Source of the DNA: Microvirga sp. SRT01
GTDB taxonomy: Bacteria > Pseudomonadota > Alphaproteobacteria > Sphingomonadales > Sphingomonadaceae
Assembly (NCBI GenBank): GCA_018139225.1
Contig: JAGSNX010000001.1
Span: 1,116,001-1,180,000, forward strand
Reading direction: 5' to 3'
Length of the DNA: 64,000 bases
Part shown: positions 55,128 to 64,000 of the stretch, piece after piece
How positions within the stretch are numbered: the stretch's first letter is position 1
How the letters are laid out: every line of letters begins with the position of its first letter
Position numbers and translations under genes: made by a program
The notes under the pieces: model-generated
What the model was told of the DNA's origin: nothing
Seen by the model: the letters and a program-made list of their open reading frames with translations, nothing else
Databases searched by the model: none

Positions 55128-56512
55128 GCCGCCTCGTCGTCATCTCCAACCGCGTCGCCGTGCCGAAACAGGGCGAGAGCGGCAATCAGGGCGGCCTCGC
55201 CGTCGCGCTGCAATCGGCATTGCGCCAGCATGGCGGGCTCTGGTTCGGCTGGTCTGGGGAGACGACCGAGCAGTTCACCGGCACGATCCACGATGCGGAG
55301 GGCGCGGGCATCACCACCGCGACGATCGACCTCGAGGAACAGGATATCGAGGAATATTACAACGGTTTCGCGAACCGCACCCTGTGGCCGCTCTTCCACT
55401 ACCGCATCGACCTGACCGAATTCGAGCGCGACTTCGAGGGCGGCTACCAGCGCGTCAACCAGCGGTTCGCCGACACCGTCGCGCCGCTGATTGAGGACGA
55501 CGATCTCGTCTGGGTGCACGACTATCACCTGATCCCGCTCGGCAAGAAGCTGCGCGAGGGCGGGCTGCGCAACCGGCTCGGCTTCTTCCTGCACACGCCG
55601 TGGCCGCCGACACGGCTGCTGACCGCGCTGCCCAGCCACCGCAAGCTCGTCGAATCGCTGTTCGCCTATGACGTGGTCGGCTTCCATACCGAGGACTGGC
55701 TCGACAGTTTCCACCATTATGTCACCAGCCTGATGGGCGGCACCGTCGACGGCACGCGCGTGACGGTCGGCGACCGGACCATTTGCGCGATCATCGCCCC
55801 GATCGGCATCGACACCGCCGAGTTCGAAGCCGCCGCCACGTCCGACGAAGCCCGCTTCGCGCGCGAGCGGATGTACATGTCCGCCACCGGCCGCAGCCTG
55901 ATCGTCGGCGTCGACCGGCTCGACTATTCGAAGGGACTGCGCCAGCGCTTCCTCGGCTACGAACGCTTCCTCGCCAGCCAGCCCGAACGCCGCGGCCTGA
56001 CCAGCTTCCTCCAGATCGCCCCGCCCAGCCGCGAAAAGGTCGACACCTATCAGGAGATCCGCGCCGATCTCGACGCGCTGTCGGGCCGGATCAACGGCGA
56101 ATATGCCGATATCGACTGGACGCCGATCCGCTACGTCAACCGCGGCTATCCGCGGCAGGACCTCGCCGGCATCTTCCGCGCCGCCCGCGTCGCGCTGGTC
56201 ACACCCCTGCGGGACGGCATGAACCTCGTCGCCAAGGAATATGTCGCCGCACAGGACCCGGAGGACCCCGGCGTCCTCGTCCTGTCGGTGTTCGCTGGCG
56301 CCGCCGAGCAGATGAAGGACGCGGTGCTGGTCAATCCCTACAGCGCGGAGGAGATGGCCGACGCCCTCGTCACCGCGCTAACCATGCCCCGCGAGGAACG
56401 CATCCGTCGCTGGCAGGCCCTGATCGCCGGCGTCCGCGAACAGGACGTGTTCTGGTGGTGCGCCCGCTTCCTCGACGCACTGGAAGCGGTCAAGGAACGT
56501 GAGATGGCGTGA
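55124..56512 (+). CDS. otsA: Trehalose-6-phosphate synthase
   Basis: 462 residues of the GT20 family. It joins glucose from UDP-glucose to glucose-6-phosphate. Visible are the N-terminal [29 protein letters not shown], the donor-site [10 protein letters not shown] and [14 protein letters not shown] with the catalytic-site residues. With otsB it makes trehalose for osmotic or desiccation stress. The otsB gene precedes it, unlike E. coli where the order is otsBA as well but in a stress operon. Confidence 0.95.
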   Translation: MSRLVVISNRVAVPKQGESGNQGGLAVALQSALRQHGGLWFGWSGETTEQFTGTIHDAEGAGITTATIDLEEQDIEEYYNGFANRTLWPLFHYRIDLTEFERDFEGGYQRVNQRFADTVAPLIEDDDLVWVHDYHLIPLGKKLREGGLRNRLGFFLHTPWPPTRLLTALPSHRKLVESLFAYDVVGFHTEDWLDSFHHYVTSLMGGTVDGTRVTVGDRTICAIIAPIGIDTAEFEAAATSDEARFARERMYMSATGRSLIVGVDRLDYSKGLRQRFLGYERFLASQPERRGLTSFLQIAPPSREKVDTYQEIRADLDALSGRINGEYADIDWTPIRYVNRGYPRQDLAGIFRAARVALVTPLRDGMNLVAKEYVAAQDPEDPGVLVLSVFAGAAEQMKDAVLVNPYSAEEMADALVTALTMPREERIRRWQALIAGVREQDVFWWCARFLDALEAVKEREMA

Positions 56513-56613
56513 GCCCGTCGGGCTTGCCCCCCGACATTCACCGACAAAAGAAAATGACGGATATTTTATCACGGTCTAGGTTCAGCCCACCCGAACCGAT
56601 GTGAGCGGCAAGC

Positions 56614-57114
56614 ATGAACTATTTCCCGCTAGTATTGGCTATTGCGTTGATCTGCTCGGCCGCCGAAGCCACGCGTGAAGCTCCGCAAAGCTGGACCAAG
56701 GCTGGCGGTAGCTACACGCAGTATCAGGCGGACAGCGTAGAATGCGCGAAGGTCGGCTATTTCAGGGATGTCGCGAACGACAAACCCGCCAAACAGTTCA
56801 TCCGCGGCTTCGAAACCGCGGATCGGCTTCTGAACCTGCCTTCACCGATCGCCAACGATAATCGGGCCTTCGCAGTAGCGCGAACGCAACCCTCCCGTAA
56901 AATGGTGCAGGTCCACGCCATTCAGGTCGGCGACGTCGAACGCTGCCTGACGGCGAGGGGCTATCGCAAGTTCACCCTGACGAAGGCGGAGGCGAGAAAG
57001 GTCGCATCGTTCGACCGGGGAACGGACGCGAGACGCCGCTACCTCTTCGACATCGGTGTTTCGAGAAACGCCGACCCCGCCGCTAGGGCAGGGCCGAAAC
57101 CACCGGCATCGTGA
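56614..57114 (+). CDS. Exported protein of unknown function
   Basis: 166 residues. The N-terminus MNYFPLVLAIALICSAAEA is a plausible Sec signal peptide with an Ala-x-Ala cleavage site. The mature part has two Cys (SVECAKVGYF and VERCLTARGYRKF) in a layout like small sphingomonad periplasmic proteins in which a CLxxRGY motif recurs. Function unknown. The 101 bases upstream have AT-rich stretches that may hold its promoter. Confidence 0.65.
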   Translation: MNYFPLVLAIALICSAAEATREAPQSWTKAGGSYTQYQADSVECAKVGYFRDVANDKPAKQFIRGFETADRLLNLPSPIANDNRAFAVARTQPSRKMVQVHAIQVGDVERCLTARGYRKFTLTKAEARKVASFDRGTDARRRYLFDIGVSRNADPAARAGPKPPAS

Positions 57115-57279
57115 GCGCTCCAGCGAGCCGTCGCCGGAGACACCAACGCAGCCATCCGCCCTCAACCCCCTGCCCCCCCCTTACGGCGTTCCTCCCCGGG
57201 CCGGCCCTTCACCGCATTCGCTTGCGCAAAATCCCATCTCGTGAATAGACATTGACAGCGGGTCGGGGAGGACAAGGTC

Positions 57280-58080
57280 ATGCGGCATCTGTGGGTCGGG
57301 CTGGCGGGCGTGGCGTTGGCGTCGTGCAGCAAGGCACCGGACGGCAGCGGTCCGGGCGATGCGACCACGTCCGCCGGCGGCGTCGCCTTCGCCTATCGCT
57401 ATGATTTCCGGCTGCCGGGAGCCCGGATCTCTGACGCGCAGGAGGGCCATGCCCTCGCCTGCGAGCAGTTGAGACCAGGTCGTTGCCGTATCACCGGCAT
57501 GACCTATCGCGTCGACCCGTCGGGCCAGGTTTCCGCCAGTCTCGACCTCCGCGTCGCCAGTCCGATCGCCAGACGAATGGGTCGGGAGGGCGTCAGGGCC
57601 ATCGAGCAGGCCGGCGGCGCGCTGACCGGGGCCGAGATCACCGGCACCGATGCCGCCGGGGACATCGCGGCGGCCCAGATGGGCAAGGCGGATGCGCGCA
57701 GCGATCTGGCGGACGTCGACCGCCAGCTTGCCCGATCCGATCTGCCCGTCGCTATCCGTCGCGACCTTACGACGCGTCGCGCCAGCCTGATCGAAACGCG
57801 GCGGGTAGAGGATCAGGCCGCCGTCGCCGCACAGGCCAGCGTCGCCACGACGCCGATCGGCTTCACCTATCGGGCGGGTACGGGCGTCGGCCTGACCGCC
57901 CGGTTAGAGGAGGCCGGGCAGGCGGGCTACGCGTCGCTCATCTGGACGCTGGTGACGACGCTGACGCTGCTGGCGTATCTCGGGCCGCCGCTGATCCTGC
58001 TGCTGTTGCTCGCGCTGCTGTGGCATCGGGTCGGCCGACGCTGGTGGAGCCGCGCGTTCCCCCAGAAAGCCGTCGACTGA
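57280..58080 (+). CDS. DUF4349-like lipoprotein
   Basis: 266 residues. A lipoprotein signal (GLAGVALASC) is followed by a domain with VAFAYRYDFRLP, a coiled-coil middle (KADARSDLADVDRQLARSDLP...) and VATTPIGFTYR, then a C-terminal membrane helix (LLAYLGPPLILLLLLALLW) and a basic tail. This arrangement is that of DUF4349 proteins, which are tethered at both ends. Strong Shine-Dalgarno sequence (GGGAGGA, 7 bases before ATG). Function unknown. The 165-base gap before it shows no gene. Confidence 0.7.
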   Translation: MRHLWVGLAGVALASCSKAPDGSGPGDATTSAGGVAFAYRYDFRLPGARISDAQEGHALACEQLRPGRCRITGMTYRVDPSGQVSASLDLRVASPIARRMGREGVRAIEQAGGALTGAEITGTDAAGDIAAAQMGKADARSDLADVDRQLARSDLPVAIRRDLTTRRASLIETRRVEDQAAVAAQASVATTPIGFTYRAGTGVGLTARLEEAGQAGYASLIWTLVTTLTLLAYLGPPLILLLLLALLWHRVGRRWWSRAFPQKAVD

Positions 58081-58175
58081 CATTCGAAGAGGCAGAGCCG
58101 GGCCGCTCGACAGCGCGATGAGGCGCAGCGCGGTGCATGCCGGGGCTGACCCGGCATGCGTGGCGATTCCGGTGA

Positions 58176-58742
58176 CTAGGCGGCGGGCTCAGCAGGAGCC
58201 GCTGCTGCGGGAGCGCCGGCAGGAGCCGGCAACGCTGCCCCCGCGAGCGGCGGCGGCGGCGCATCGCCGCGCGGTCCCTTTGGTCCGCGGTGATCCGGCC
58301 CCCCTTCCGGACCGCCGCCCGGGCCGCGACCACGACCCGGCGGCGGGCCGATCGGCCGCAGCGACGACACCTTGTTCGCCCCGTCGATCAGGAACGATGC
58401 GCGCAGCATGCCCCTGTCGTAACGGCCCTGCACGCCGACCGTCTGGCCGGCGGTCACCAGCGCGGTGTCGTCGCCGGCCCGGCCGAGATCGACCAGCGCA
58501 CGACCGGTGCCGTCGTCGGCGATGAACTTGTTACCGAACACTTCGGCGACGCGGGCGCGGACGGTGACGACCCCCGTGTCCGACGCGACGAGGCTGCGGA
58601 TCGGCACCGGCCGCATCGGCGCCATCTCGATCGAGGGATCGAGGGCGTGGCCCGCGACGATACCGGCCGTGCCGCCCGCGGCGAGCAGGACGACCGCGGC
58701 GATCGCCGCACGAGTCTTGGTGGTGAAGGTGGGAAGGGGCAT
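58176..58742 (-). CDS. Exported OB-fold protein with Gly/Pro-rich tail
   Basis: 188 residues. An N-terminal membrane or signal segment (AAIAAVVLLAAGGTAGIVAG) precedes an OB-fold core (about 45-125; VVTVRARVAEVFGNKFIADDGTGRALVDLG) like the YgiW/BOF type of stress proteins. The last 55 residues are Gly/Pro/Ala-rich and look unstructured. GGAGAG lies 6 bases before the ATG. It faces a two-component system across about 130 bases, so that system may regulate it. Confidence 0.75.
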   Translation of the reverse strand: MPLPTFTTKTRAAIAAVVLLAAGGTAGIVAGHALDPSIEMAPMRPVPIRSLVASDTGVVTVRARVAEVFGNKFIADDGTGRALVDLGRAGDDTALVTAGQTVGVQGRYDRGMLRASFLIDGANKVSSLRPIGPPPGRGRGPGGGPEGGPDHRGPKGPRGDAPPPPLAGAALPAPAGAPAAAAPAEPAA

Positions 58743-58870
58743 GATCGACTCTCCGTGGTTGATGCCCTGCTTCTACGCCGTCGCTGCCACGCCACGCTGA
58801 ACCGCGCGGTTCAGTTTCGGTTTAGCCTCCGCGCCTAGCGCGCCTATCGAGAGTGAGAGGGAGACGGCGG

Positions 58871-59536
58871 GTGCGCGTGTTGCTGGTGGAGGACGACGCG
58901 GCGCTGGCGGACGGAATCGCACGGGCGTTGCGCGCCGAGCATTTCGCCGTCGATGTCGCCACCGACGGGGAGGATGGCGGGCATCTCGGCTCGACCGAAA
59001 CCTATGACGCGATTGTCCTCGACCTCGGTTTGCCGAAGCGCGACGGGCTGTCGGTGCTGGCGGAATGGCGGCGGGAGGGCCGGACAGCACCGGTGCTGAT
59101 CCTCACCGCGCGCGATGCGTGGTCGGAAAAGGTGCAGGGCTTCAAGGCGGGTGCGGACGATTACCTGACCAAGCCGTTCCGCGTCGAGGAACTGGTGATG
59201 CGGCTGCGTGCACTCGTCCGCCGTGCCGCGGGGCATGCTGCCAGCGTGATCACCTGCGGCGCGCTGGCGTTCGATGCGCAGACCGGCCAATTCGAGCTCG
59301 ACGGCTTGCCGCTGAAGCTGACCGCGTTCGAATGGCGCGTCCTGTCTGCCTTGATCCTGCGCCGCGAAGTGGTGGTGGAGCGGCTCGACCTGCTGGAGCG
59401 CGTCTACGAGGGCGATGCCGACGTCGACTCCAACTCGCTGGAGGTCATCATCGGCCGGCTGCGGCGCAAGATCGGCGCGGACCGGATCGAGACGGTGCGC
59501 GGTCGCGGCTATCGCCTGACCGCCGGGGCGGCATGA
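58871..59536 (+). CDS. OmpR/PhoB-family response regulator
   Basis: 221 residues from the GTG at 58871 (GGGAG 7 bases upstream; an earlier GTG at 58853 is less likely). The receiver domain has acidic pocket VEDD, phosphorylated D51 (IVLDLGLP) and the Lys of LTKPF. The C-terminal winged helix contains RRKIGADRIETVRGRGYRL. It overlaps the histidine-kinase gene by 4 bases (ATGA). Its targets probably include the divergent OB-fold gene. Confidence 0.92.
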   Translation: MRVLLVEDDAALADGIARALRAEHFAVDVATDGEDGGHLGSTETYDAIVLDLGLPKRDGLSVLAEWRREGRTAPVLILTARDAWSEKVQGFKAGADDYLTKPFRVEELVMRLRALVRRAAGHAASVITCGALAFDAQTGQFELDGLPLKLTAFEWRVLSALILRREVVVERLDLLERVYEGDADVDSNSLEVIIGRLRRKIGADRIETVRGRGYRLTAGAA

Positions 59537-60885
59537 CGTTGCTGCCGAAGTCCCTGAGGGGCCGGCTGCTGGTGACGGCCGGTGCAGCGCTGGTCGTCGC
59601 GCTGGCATTCGCCGGCATCGCGATCGGGCACGTGCTGGAACGCTTCGTCACGCAGAACCTAGACGAGCGGTTGGACGCGCAGATCGCCGTCGTCGCGCGC
59701 GCAATACGCCCGGACGGCAGCATCGCCCCTCTGGCCGCCGTCGATCTGCCGCCGTTCGATCGTCCCGGCAGCGGCTGGACGTGGCGGATCGATGCGCCGG
59801 GCGGATCACTCGCGTCGCGTTCCGCGATGTCGCCGCTTCGGCTGAGGCGACAGCGTGGGGAGCATCACGGTCCGGATCGTGTCGGTCCGGACGGTCCGCA
59901 GCCGTTCGAAGCCCGCGCTGACGACGGCGATCGGGTACATGGTCGCGCCCTCGTCATCCCCACCACACGCGGCGATGCCACCGTGTCCGCGACGGGTCCG
60001 CGGGATGTGGTGGAACGCCCGCTGCGAGAGGCGATCGTGCCGCTCGCGACCTCGCTGCTGCTGCTGGGTGCGGGGCTGGCGCTGGCGATCTTCGTTCAGT
60101 TGCGCCTCGGCCTCAAACCCTTGGACAAGATCGCGGCGATGCTGGCGGAGATACGCGACGGCCGACGCGAGCGGATCGATGTCGACGAGCCGACCGAACT
60201 CCGGCCGATGTTGGCGGAACTCAACGCGCTGATCGATGCGAATCGGTTGGCGCTGGAGCGAGCGCGCGGCCACACCGCCAATCTGGCGCACGGCCTGAAG
60301 ACGCCACTCGCGGCGCTGCGCCTCGACATCGCTGCAGCCGGGCTGGACGACAGCCCGATCGCTGCGCACGCCGCGAGGATCGAGGGGCAGGTGCGCCACC
60401 ATCTCGGCCGCGCCCGCGCCGCCAGCCTCGCTGCCGCGAGCAGCGCCAGCGTACCCCTCGCCCCGGTCGTCGCCGACCTCGTCGCGGCCCTCGCGCGGAT
60501 CCACGCCGACCGGAGCATCATCGCGACGGCGTCCATCGCCGACGACCTGTCCGTCCGCGCCGATCGGCAGGACGTGGAGGAGGCGCTCGGCAACCTGATC
60601 GACAATGCGTGGCGGCACGCCCGCGCCCACGTCACCATCGGTGCATCCGCCACGACGGGCACGGTTCACATCGTCATCGCCGACGACGGCCCCGGCATCC
60701 CCCCGGATCGCCTCGCACAGGTCGCACAACCCGGCCAGCGCCTGGACGAGCGCGGCGATGGCCACGGCTTCGGCATTCCGATCGCACGTGAACTGGTGGA
60801 ACTCGCGGGCGGCACGCTGGCGGTCCGCAACGGCCAGGTCGGGCTTGAGGTTGTGGTCGAACTGCCGTTGGCGCGCGTGCGTTGA
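59533..60885 (+). CDS. Sensor histidine kinase
   Basis: 450 residues. Two membrane helices (about 12-34 and 169-190) flank a periplasmic sensor of about 130 residues rich in Asp, Gly and His (RRQRGEHHGPDRVGPDG), which could bind a metal. The dimerisation domain carries phosphorylated H253 in NLAHGLKTPL, and the ATPase domain has N-box DNAWRHA, G1 DDGPGI and G2 GHGFGIPI. The architecture recalls PhoQ/QseC-type kinases. Stimulus unknown; a cation or envelope signal is plausible. Confidence 0.9.
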   Translation: MTLLPKSLRGRLLVTAGAALVVALAFAGIAIGHVLERFVTQNLDERLDAQIAVVARAIRPDGSIAPLAAVDLPPFDRPGSGWTWRIDAPGGSLASRSAMSPLRLRRQRGEHHGPDRVGPDGPQPFEARADDGDRVHGRALVIPTTRGDATVSATGPRDVVERPLREAIVPLATSLLLLGAGLALAIFVQLRLGLKPLDKIAAMLAEIRDGRRERIDVDEPTELRPMLAELNALIDANRLALERARGHTANLAHGLKTPLAALRLDIAAAGLDDSPIAAHAARIEGQVRHHLGRARAASLAAASSASVPLAPVVADLVAALARIHADRSIIATASIADDLSVRADRQDVEEALGNLIDNAWRHARAHVTIGASATTGTVHIVIADDGPGIPPDRLAQVAQPGQRLDERGDGHGFGIPIARELVELAGGTLAVRNGQVGLEVVVELPLARVR

Positions 60886-60907
60886 ACGACGGTCGAGTTC
60901 CCTTGCG

Positions 60908-62602
60908 TCAGCCGTAACTCGCCGACCACATCAGCCCGGCGATATGCTCCGGCGTCAGCACCGACCTCACCAGCGTTGCGACGCCGTCCTCGACCGCCTG
61001 ATGCGCCACCACCAGAGCGATGTGCTGCGCCACGTCGCGCAGACGGTCGATCGGCGGCAGCAGCCCGGCGGCATTGCCCATGCTGCCCAGATCGCCGAGT
61101 GCCCGCGCCGCCGCCATGAACATCCCGTCGGTCACCGCCAGCGCCCCGGCCGCGATCGCGCCGAGGCCGACGCCGGGAAAGATGTAGACGTTGTTGACCT
61201 GCGTCACGCCTTCCACCCCGAACGGGCTGCCGGTGCCGACCAGCGCTCGCCCGTCGGTCCAGGCCAGCAGGTCCGCGGGATGCGCCTCCGCGCGGGAGAT
61301 CGGGTTGGACAACGGGAAGATCACCGGCCGCTCGCATCCCGCCGCCATCGCACGCACCACCGCCTCACCGAACGCGCCCATCTGACCCGACGCGCCGATC
61401 AGCACGGTCGGGCGGACGTTGACGACCGTATCGAGCAGCCCGATCTGGTGCGATCCGCTCAGCGTCCAGCCCGCGACTTCGGCGGCATCGCGCGCCAGCT
61501 TCACCTGCTGGTCGGGAAGGCGCGGAATGTCGGACAGGATCAGGCCGTCGCGATCGACCGCCCACAACCGTGCCCGCGCCGCCTGCTCGGACAGTCCCTC
61601 GTCCATCATCGCCCGGACCAGCATCTCGGCGACGCCGCTGCCCGCCGCGCCGGCCCCGAACAGCACGACGCGCTGCTCGGTCAGCGGCACGCCGGTGTGG
61701 CGGATCGCCGCGAGCAACGTGCCCGTCGCGGTCGCCGCCGTTCCCTGGATGTCGTCGTTGAAGCTCAGCAACGTGCCGCGATACCGCTCCAGCAGGTCGT
61801 ACGCGTTCTTGCCCGCGAAATCCTCCCATTGCAGCAGCACGTTGGGGAACCGCTCGACCACGGCCTCGACGAAGGTTTCGACGAACGCGTCGTAATCGCC
61901 GCCACGGATACGCGGGTTGCGCCAGCCGACGTATAGCGGATCGTCGCGCCGCGCGGCATTGTCGGTGCCGACATCGAGCAGGATCGGCAGCACCTCCGCC
62001 GGATGGATGCCGGCGCACGCGGTGTAGAGCGCCAGCTTGCCGATCGGGATCCCCATGCCGCCGGCGCCCTGATCGCCCAGACCCAGGATACGCTCGCCAT
62101 CGCTGACGACGATCACCTTCACGCGGTCGAGCGCGGGATCGGCGAGGATGTCGGCGATCTTGTCGCGATTGGGATAGCTCAGGAACAGCCCGCGCGGACG
62201 CCGCCAGATCTCGCTGAACCGCTCGCATCCTTCCCCCACCGTCGGCGTATAGACCAGCGGCAGCATGCGCGGCAGGTCGTGCTGCACCAGCGCGTGGAAC
62301 AGCACCTCGTTCGAATCCTGCAACTCGCGCAGAAAGGCGTAGCGATGGAAATCGTCCGCCATGCCCTCCAGCGCCCGCCGCCGCCGTGCGATCTGGCTGT
62401 CGAGCGTACCGACATGCGGCGGCAACAGTCCATGCAGGCCGAGCACGTCGCGCTCCGCTTCCGTAAAGGCCGTACCCTTGTTGGTCAGTGGATCGCCGAG
62501 CAGGGCACGTGCGGCGGCATGGGCGTGGGGGGCGATGTCGGGTCTCCCGTGGGTGTCAGAAGCGCAGGCTGAGCCAGCCGGCGAAGAAATCGGAACTGGC
62601 AT
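60908..62602 (-). CDS. maeA: NAD-dependent malic enzyme
   Basis: 564 residues, the large malic enzyme type that decarboxylates malate to pyruvate. Key motifs are the YTPTVGEGC block, DGERILGLGDQGAGGMGIPIGK (dinucleotide and malate site) and the second Rossmann site VLFGAGAAGSG. The AEAHPADLLAWTDGRAL region is typical of the type. The ATG at 62602 lies 47 bases inside the porin gene, giving an overlap; a start further in is possible because the first 30 residues are not conserved. It removes malate produced by the TCA genes. Confidence 0.92.
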   Translation of the reverse strand: MPVPISSPAGSACASDTHGRPDIAPHAHAAARALLGDPLTNKGTAFTEAERDVLGLHGLLPPHVGTLDSQIARRRRALEGMADDFHRYAFLRELQDSNEVLFHALVQHDLPRMLPLVYTPTVGEGCERFSEIWRRPRGLFLSYPNRDKIADILADPALDRVKVIVVSDGERILGLGDQGAGGMGIPIGKLALYTACAGIHPAEVLPILLDVGTDNAARRDDPLYVGWRNPRIRGGDYDAFVETFVEAVVERFPNVLLQWEDFAGKNAYDLLERYRGTLLSFNDDIQGTAATATGTLLAAIRHTGVPLTEQRVVLFGAGAAGSGVAEMLVRAMMDEGLSEQAARARLWAVDRDGLILSDIPRLPDQQVKLARDAAEVAGWTLSGSHQIGLLDTVVNVRPTVLIGASGQMGAFGEAVVRAMAAGCERPVIFPLSNPISRAEAHPADLLAWTDGRALVGTGSPFGVEGVTQVNNVYIFPGVGLGAIAAGALAVTDGMFMAAARALGDLGSMGNAAGLLPPIDRLRDVAQHIALVVAHQAVEDGVATLVRSVLTPEHIAGLMWSASYG

Positions 62603-64000
62603 AGCCCGCGCGCGTCAGCGACGGCCCAGCCTGCAAATGCTCGTAGCGGCCCGTGAACGAGACGCGAGGGGTGATCGTCCACACGATCTGTGCGCGCGTG
62701 GTGTCCGCGATCTTGCGCGCGGTGACGTTCTGCGTGCCCGCGAACGCGGTGCCGTTGGCGCGGTAGACCGCGTCGCGCACGTCGTCGCGCCACGACCATT
62801 GATACTCGACCGTTGCACGCACGCCCTTCAGCGGGGTAAAGGTGAAGTTCGGCGCGACGGCGATGAAGTTCGTCGGCGTCGCGAACAGCTGATAGCTGTA
62901 ATAGATGTTGTTGCCGAACGGAGCGAGCGCCGTGCGCAACGTGCCCGTCCCATAGGAACCGCCGCCGCTGCCGTAATCGGCGTGGATGCCGATGCGCGGC
63001 GCGGTCCGGTCCTTGCCCAGACGATAGGTCTGCGCGGCGAAGACCTGCCACGCCGACAGATTCCGGCCGTTGTAGCTGCCACCCTGATAGTTCACCGTCC
63101 AATCGAGATTCACCGGACCGGCATCACCGTACAGATGCACCCCGTAGAAGCTGCGTTCCTCGCGCGCGGTGGTCCGGCCCCACACCGCATTGCGGTTGCG
63201 CAGCCGCCAGACGAAGGGATCGAGGTACAGCTTCGATCCGCCGAACAGCGACGTCGGCAGCACGACGCCGGTCGACACGCCCGAGAAGCGCCGCGCCTTG
63301 TCGACATTGTCGTCGCTGGTGCCACCCAGCCCCAGCGCCGTCGTGTAATAGTCGAAGAAGTCCGCGCGCAGCGTCTTGCCGCGCGTCCACGCCCGAACGC
63401 CGTTATAGACGAAGAAGATCGTATTGTTGTCACGGGGCACGACCATCAGGTTCGGGCCATCGGCAAAGGTCTGGCGACCATAGCGGATGCCGACGTCGAT
63501 CCCCTCGACCTGCGCCGTGGCGTCGACGAAGGATTGCTGCACGACCAGATCGTTGCGGAGCGTGCCCGCGACATTGCCCAGGTTCTGGCCCGCCAGCCCG
63601 CCATGCGCGATCTCGCCATACGCACGGAAATGCGGACCGACATGCAGGTCGGCGCCGCCGACGATGCGGTTGATATCCTGCCGCTGCGCCTCCGCCTCGC
63701 GCAGGTTCGGGTTGGTGGTGGCGTTGACGCGCAGGCGGAACTCGCCGGACAGCGTCAGGTAAACGTCGCCGTCGCTGTCGATCGGGATGTACTTCAGCCG
63801 GTCGAGCACGTCGTCCCGCTTCTTCGGGTCGCGGAAGCGCGTCCAGTTCTCGACCCAGCGCGACTGGTTGTAGCCGCCGTTGGTGACGCCGTCGCCCGCG
63901 CCCTCCCCCGGATAGGATTCCGACAGCGGCGCGGCCGCGGTGGGGTCGGTACGCTCCTTCGGCGCGATCGGCTGGCCCTGCGGTGCCGGAACGGTCTGCG
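62556..64000 (-). CDS. Alginate-export-type outer-membrane porin (5' end beyond window)
   Basis: At least 480 residues of the protein lie in the window; the open frame continues past 64000, so the start and signal peptide are missing. The visible part has alternating beta-strand sequence with aromatic girdles and ends in a C-terminal Phe (GWLSLRF), as outer-membrane barrels do. Blocks LSGEFRLRVNATTNP, DVGIRYGRQTF and RNNTIFFVYNGVR-like segments match the alginate-export (AlgE-like) family. It may import or export an acidic sugar or another small molecule. Its stop lies 47 bases inside the malic enzyme start region. Confidence 0.85.
   Translation of the reverse strand, partial: QTVPAPQGQPIAPKERTDPTAAAPLSESYPGEGAGDGVTNGGYNQSRWVENWTRFRDPKKRDDVLDRLKYIPIDSDGDVYLTLSGEFRLRVNATTNPNLREAEAQRQDINRIVGGADLHVGPHFRAYGEIAHGGLAGQNLGNVAGTLRNDLVVQQSFVDATAQVEGIDVGIRYGRQTFADGPNLMVVPRDNNTIFFVYNGVRAWTRGKTLRADFFDYYTTALGLGGTSDDNVDKARRFSGVSTGVVLPTSLFGGSKLYLDPFVWRLRNRNAVWGRTTAREERSFYGVHLYGDAGPVNLDWTVNYQGGSYNGRNLSAWQVFAAQTYRLGKDRTAPRIGIHADYGSGGGSYGTGTLRTALAPFGNNIYYSYQLFATPTNFIAVAPNFTFTPLKGVRATVEYQWSWRDDVRDAVYRANGTAFAGTQNVTARKIADTTRAQIVWTITPRVSFTGRYEHLQAGPSLTRAGYASSDFFAGWLSLRF

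Overview
The window is a high-GC chromosomal segment from an alphaproteobacterium, most probably a Sphingomonas-like sphingomonad. This is inferred from the GC-rich codon use, the family types, the clustered TCA-cycle genes, a PccR-type propionyl-CoA regulon, and the many short palindromic intergenic repeats. No rRNA, tRNA, CRISPR array, transposase or integrase was recognised.

Layout. (1) 1-3373: accessory left edge with a small Ala/Pro-rich protein, a lower-GC patch carrying a CPBP membrane protease and an Imm10-like protein, a DUF4893 lipoprotein and a small conserved protein. (2) 3812-12408, minus strand: TCA block transcribed mdh > GIY-YIG > sucD > sucA > sucB > DUF433/DUF5615 pair > lpdA. 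It encodes malate dehydrogenase, succinyl-CoA ligase alpha and the whole 2-oxoglutarate dehydrogenase complex. (3) 12533-15637: a DUF6973 protein with an overlapping lipoprotein gene, zapE and a hotdog thioesterase. (4) 15643-21526: succinate dehydrogenase, with sdhCDA separated from sdhB by a ClpP-like gene, an SDR gene and a second DUF433/DUF5615 pair. (5) 21697-24420: two tandem soluble globin-type chemoreceptors. (6) 24448-29757: SDR, prmA, phenylalanine hydroxylase, DUF2459 protein, alpha/beta hydrolase, small lipoprotein, glycerophosphodiesterase. (7) 29869-37742: a PaoABC-type molybdenum aldehyde oxidoreductase, a second large subunit, an XdhC-type factor and a MobA-like nucleotidyltransferase. 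(8) 37711-42515: MacAB-TolC-type tripartite efflux operon. (9) 42609-54171: propionyl-CoA to succinyl-CoA regulon (pccB, RHH protein, coiled-coil protein, TlpA-like thioredoxin, epimerase, enoyl-CoA hydratase, methylmalonyl-CoA mutase, DUF3445 protein, bioB, pccA), with a divergent PccR-like regulator. (10) 54375-56512: otsB-otsA trehalose synthesis. (11) 56614-64000: two exported proteins, an OB-fold protein divergent from an OmpR-type two-component system, NAD malic enzyme, and an alginate-export-type porin cut by the window end.

How the parts fit. Propionyl-CoA is carboxylated by biotin-dependent PccA/PccB, epimerised and converted by the B12 mutase to succinyl-CoA. That enters the TCA enzymes encoded here (sucD, sdh, mdh), with malic enzyme as an exit to pyruvate. 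bioB beside the biotin carrier gene pccA is consistent with cofactor supply. The most unusual feature is that small accessory modules sit inside the TCA loci: two unrelated-looking DUF433/DUF5615 toxin-antitoxin pairs, and a GIY-YIG gene bracketed by perfect 27-bp inverted repeats.
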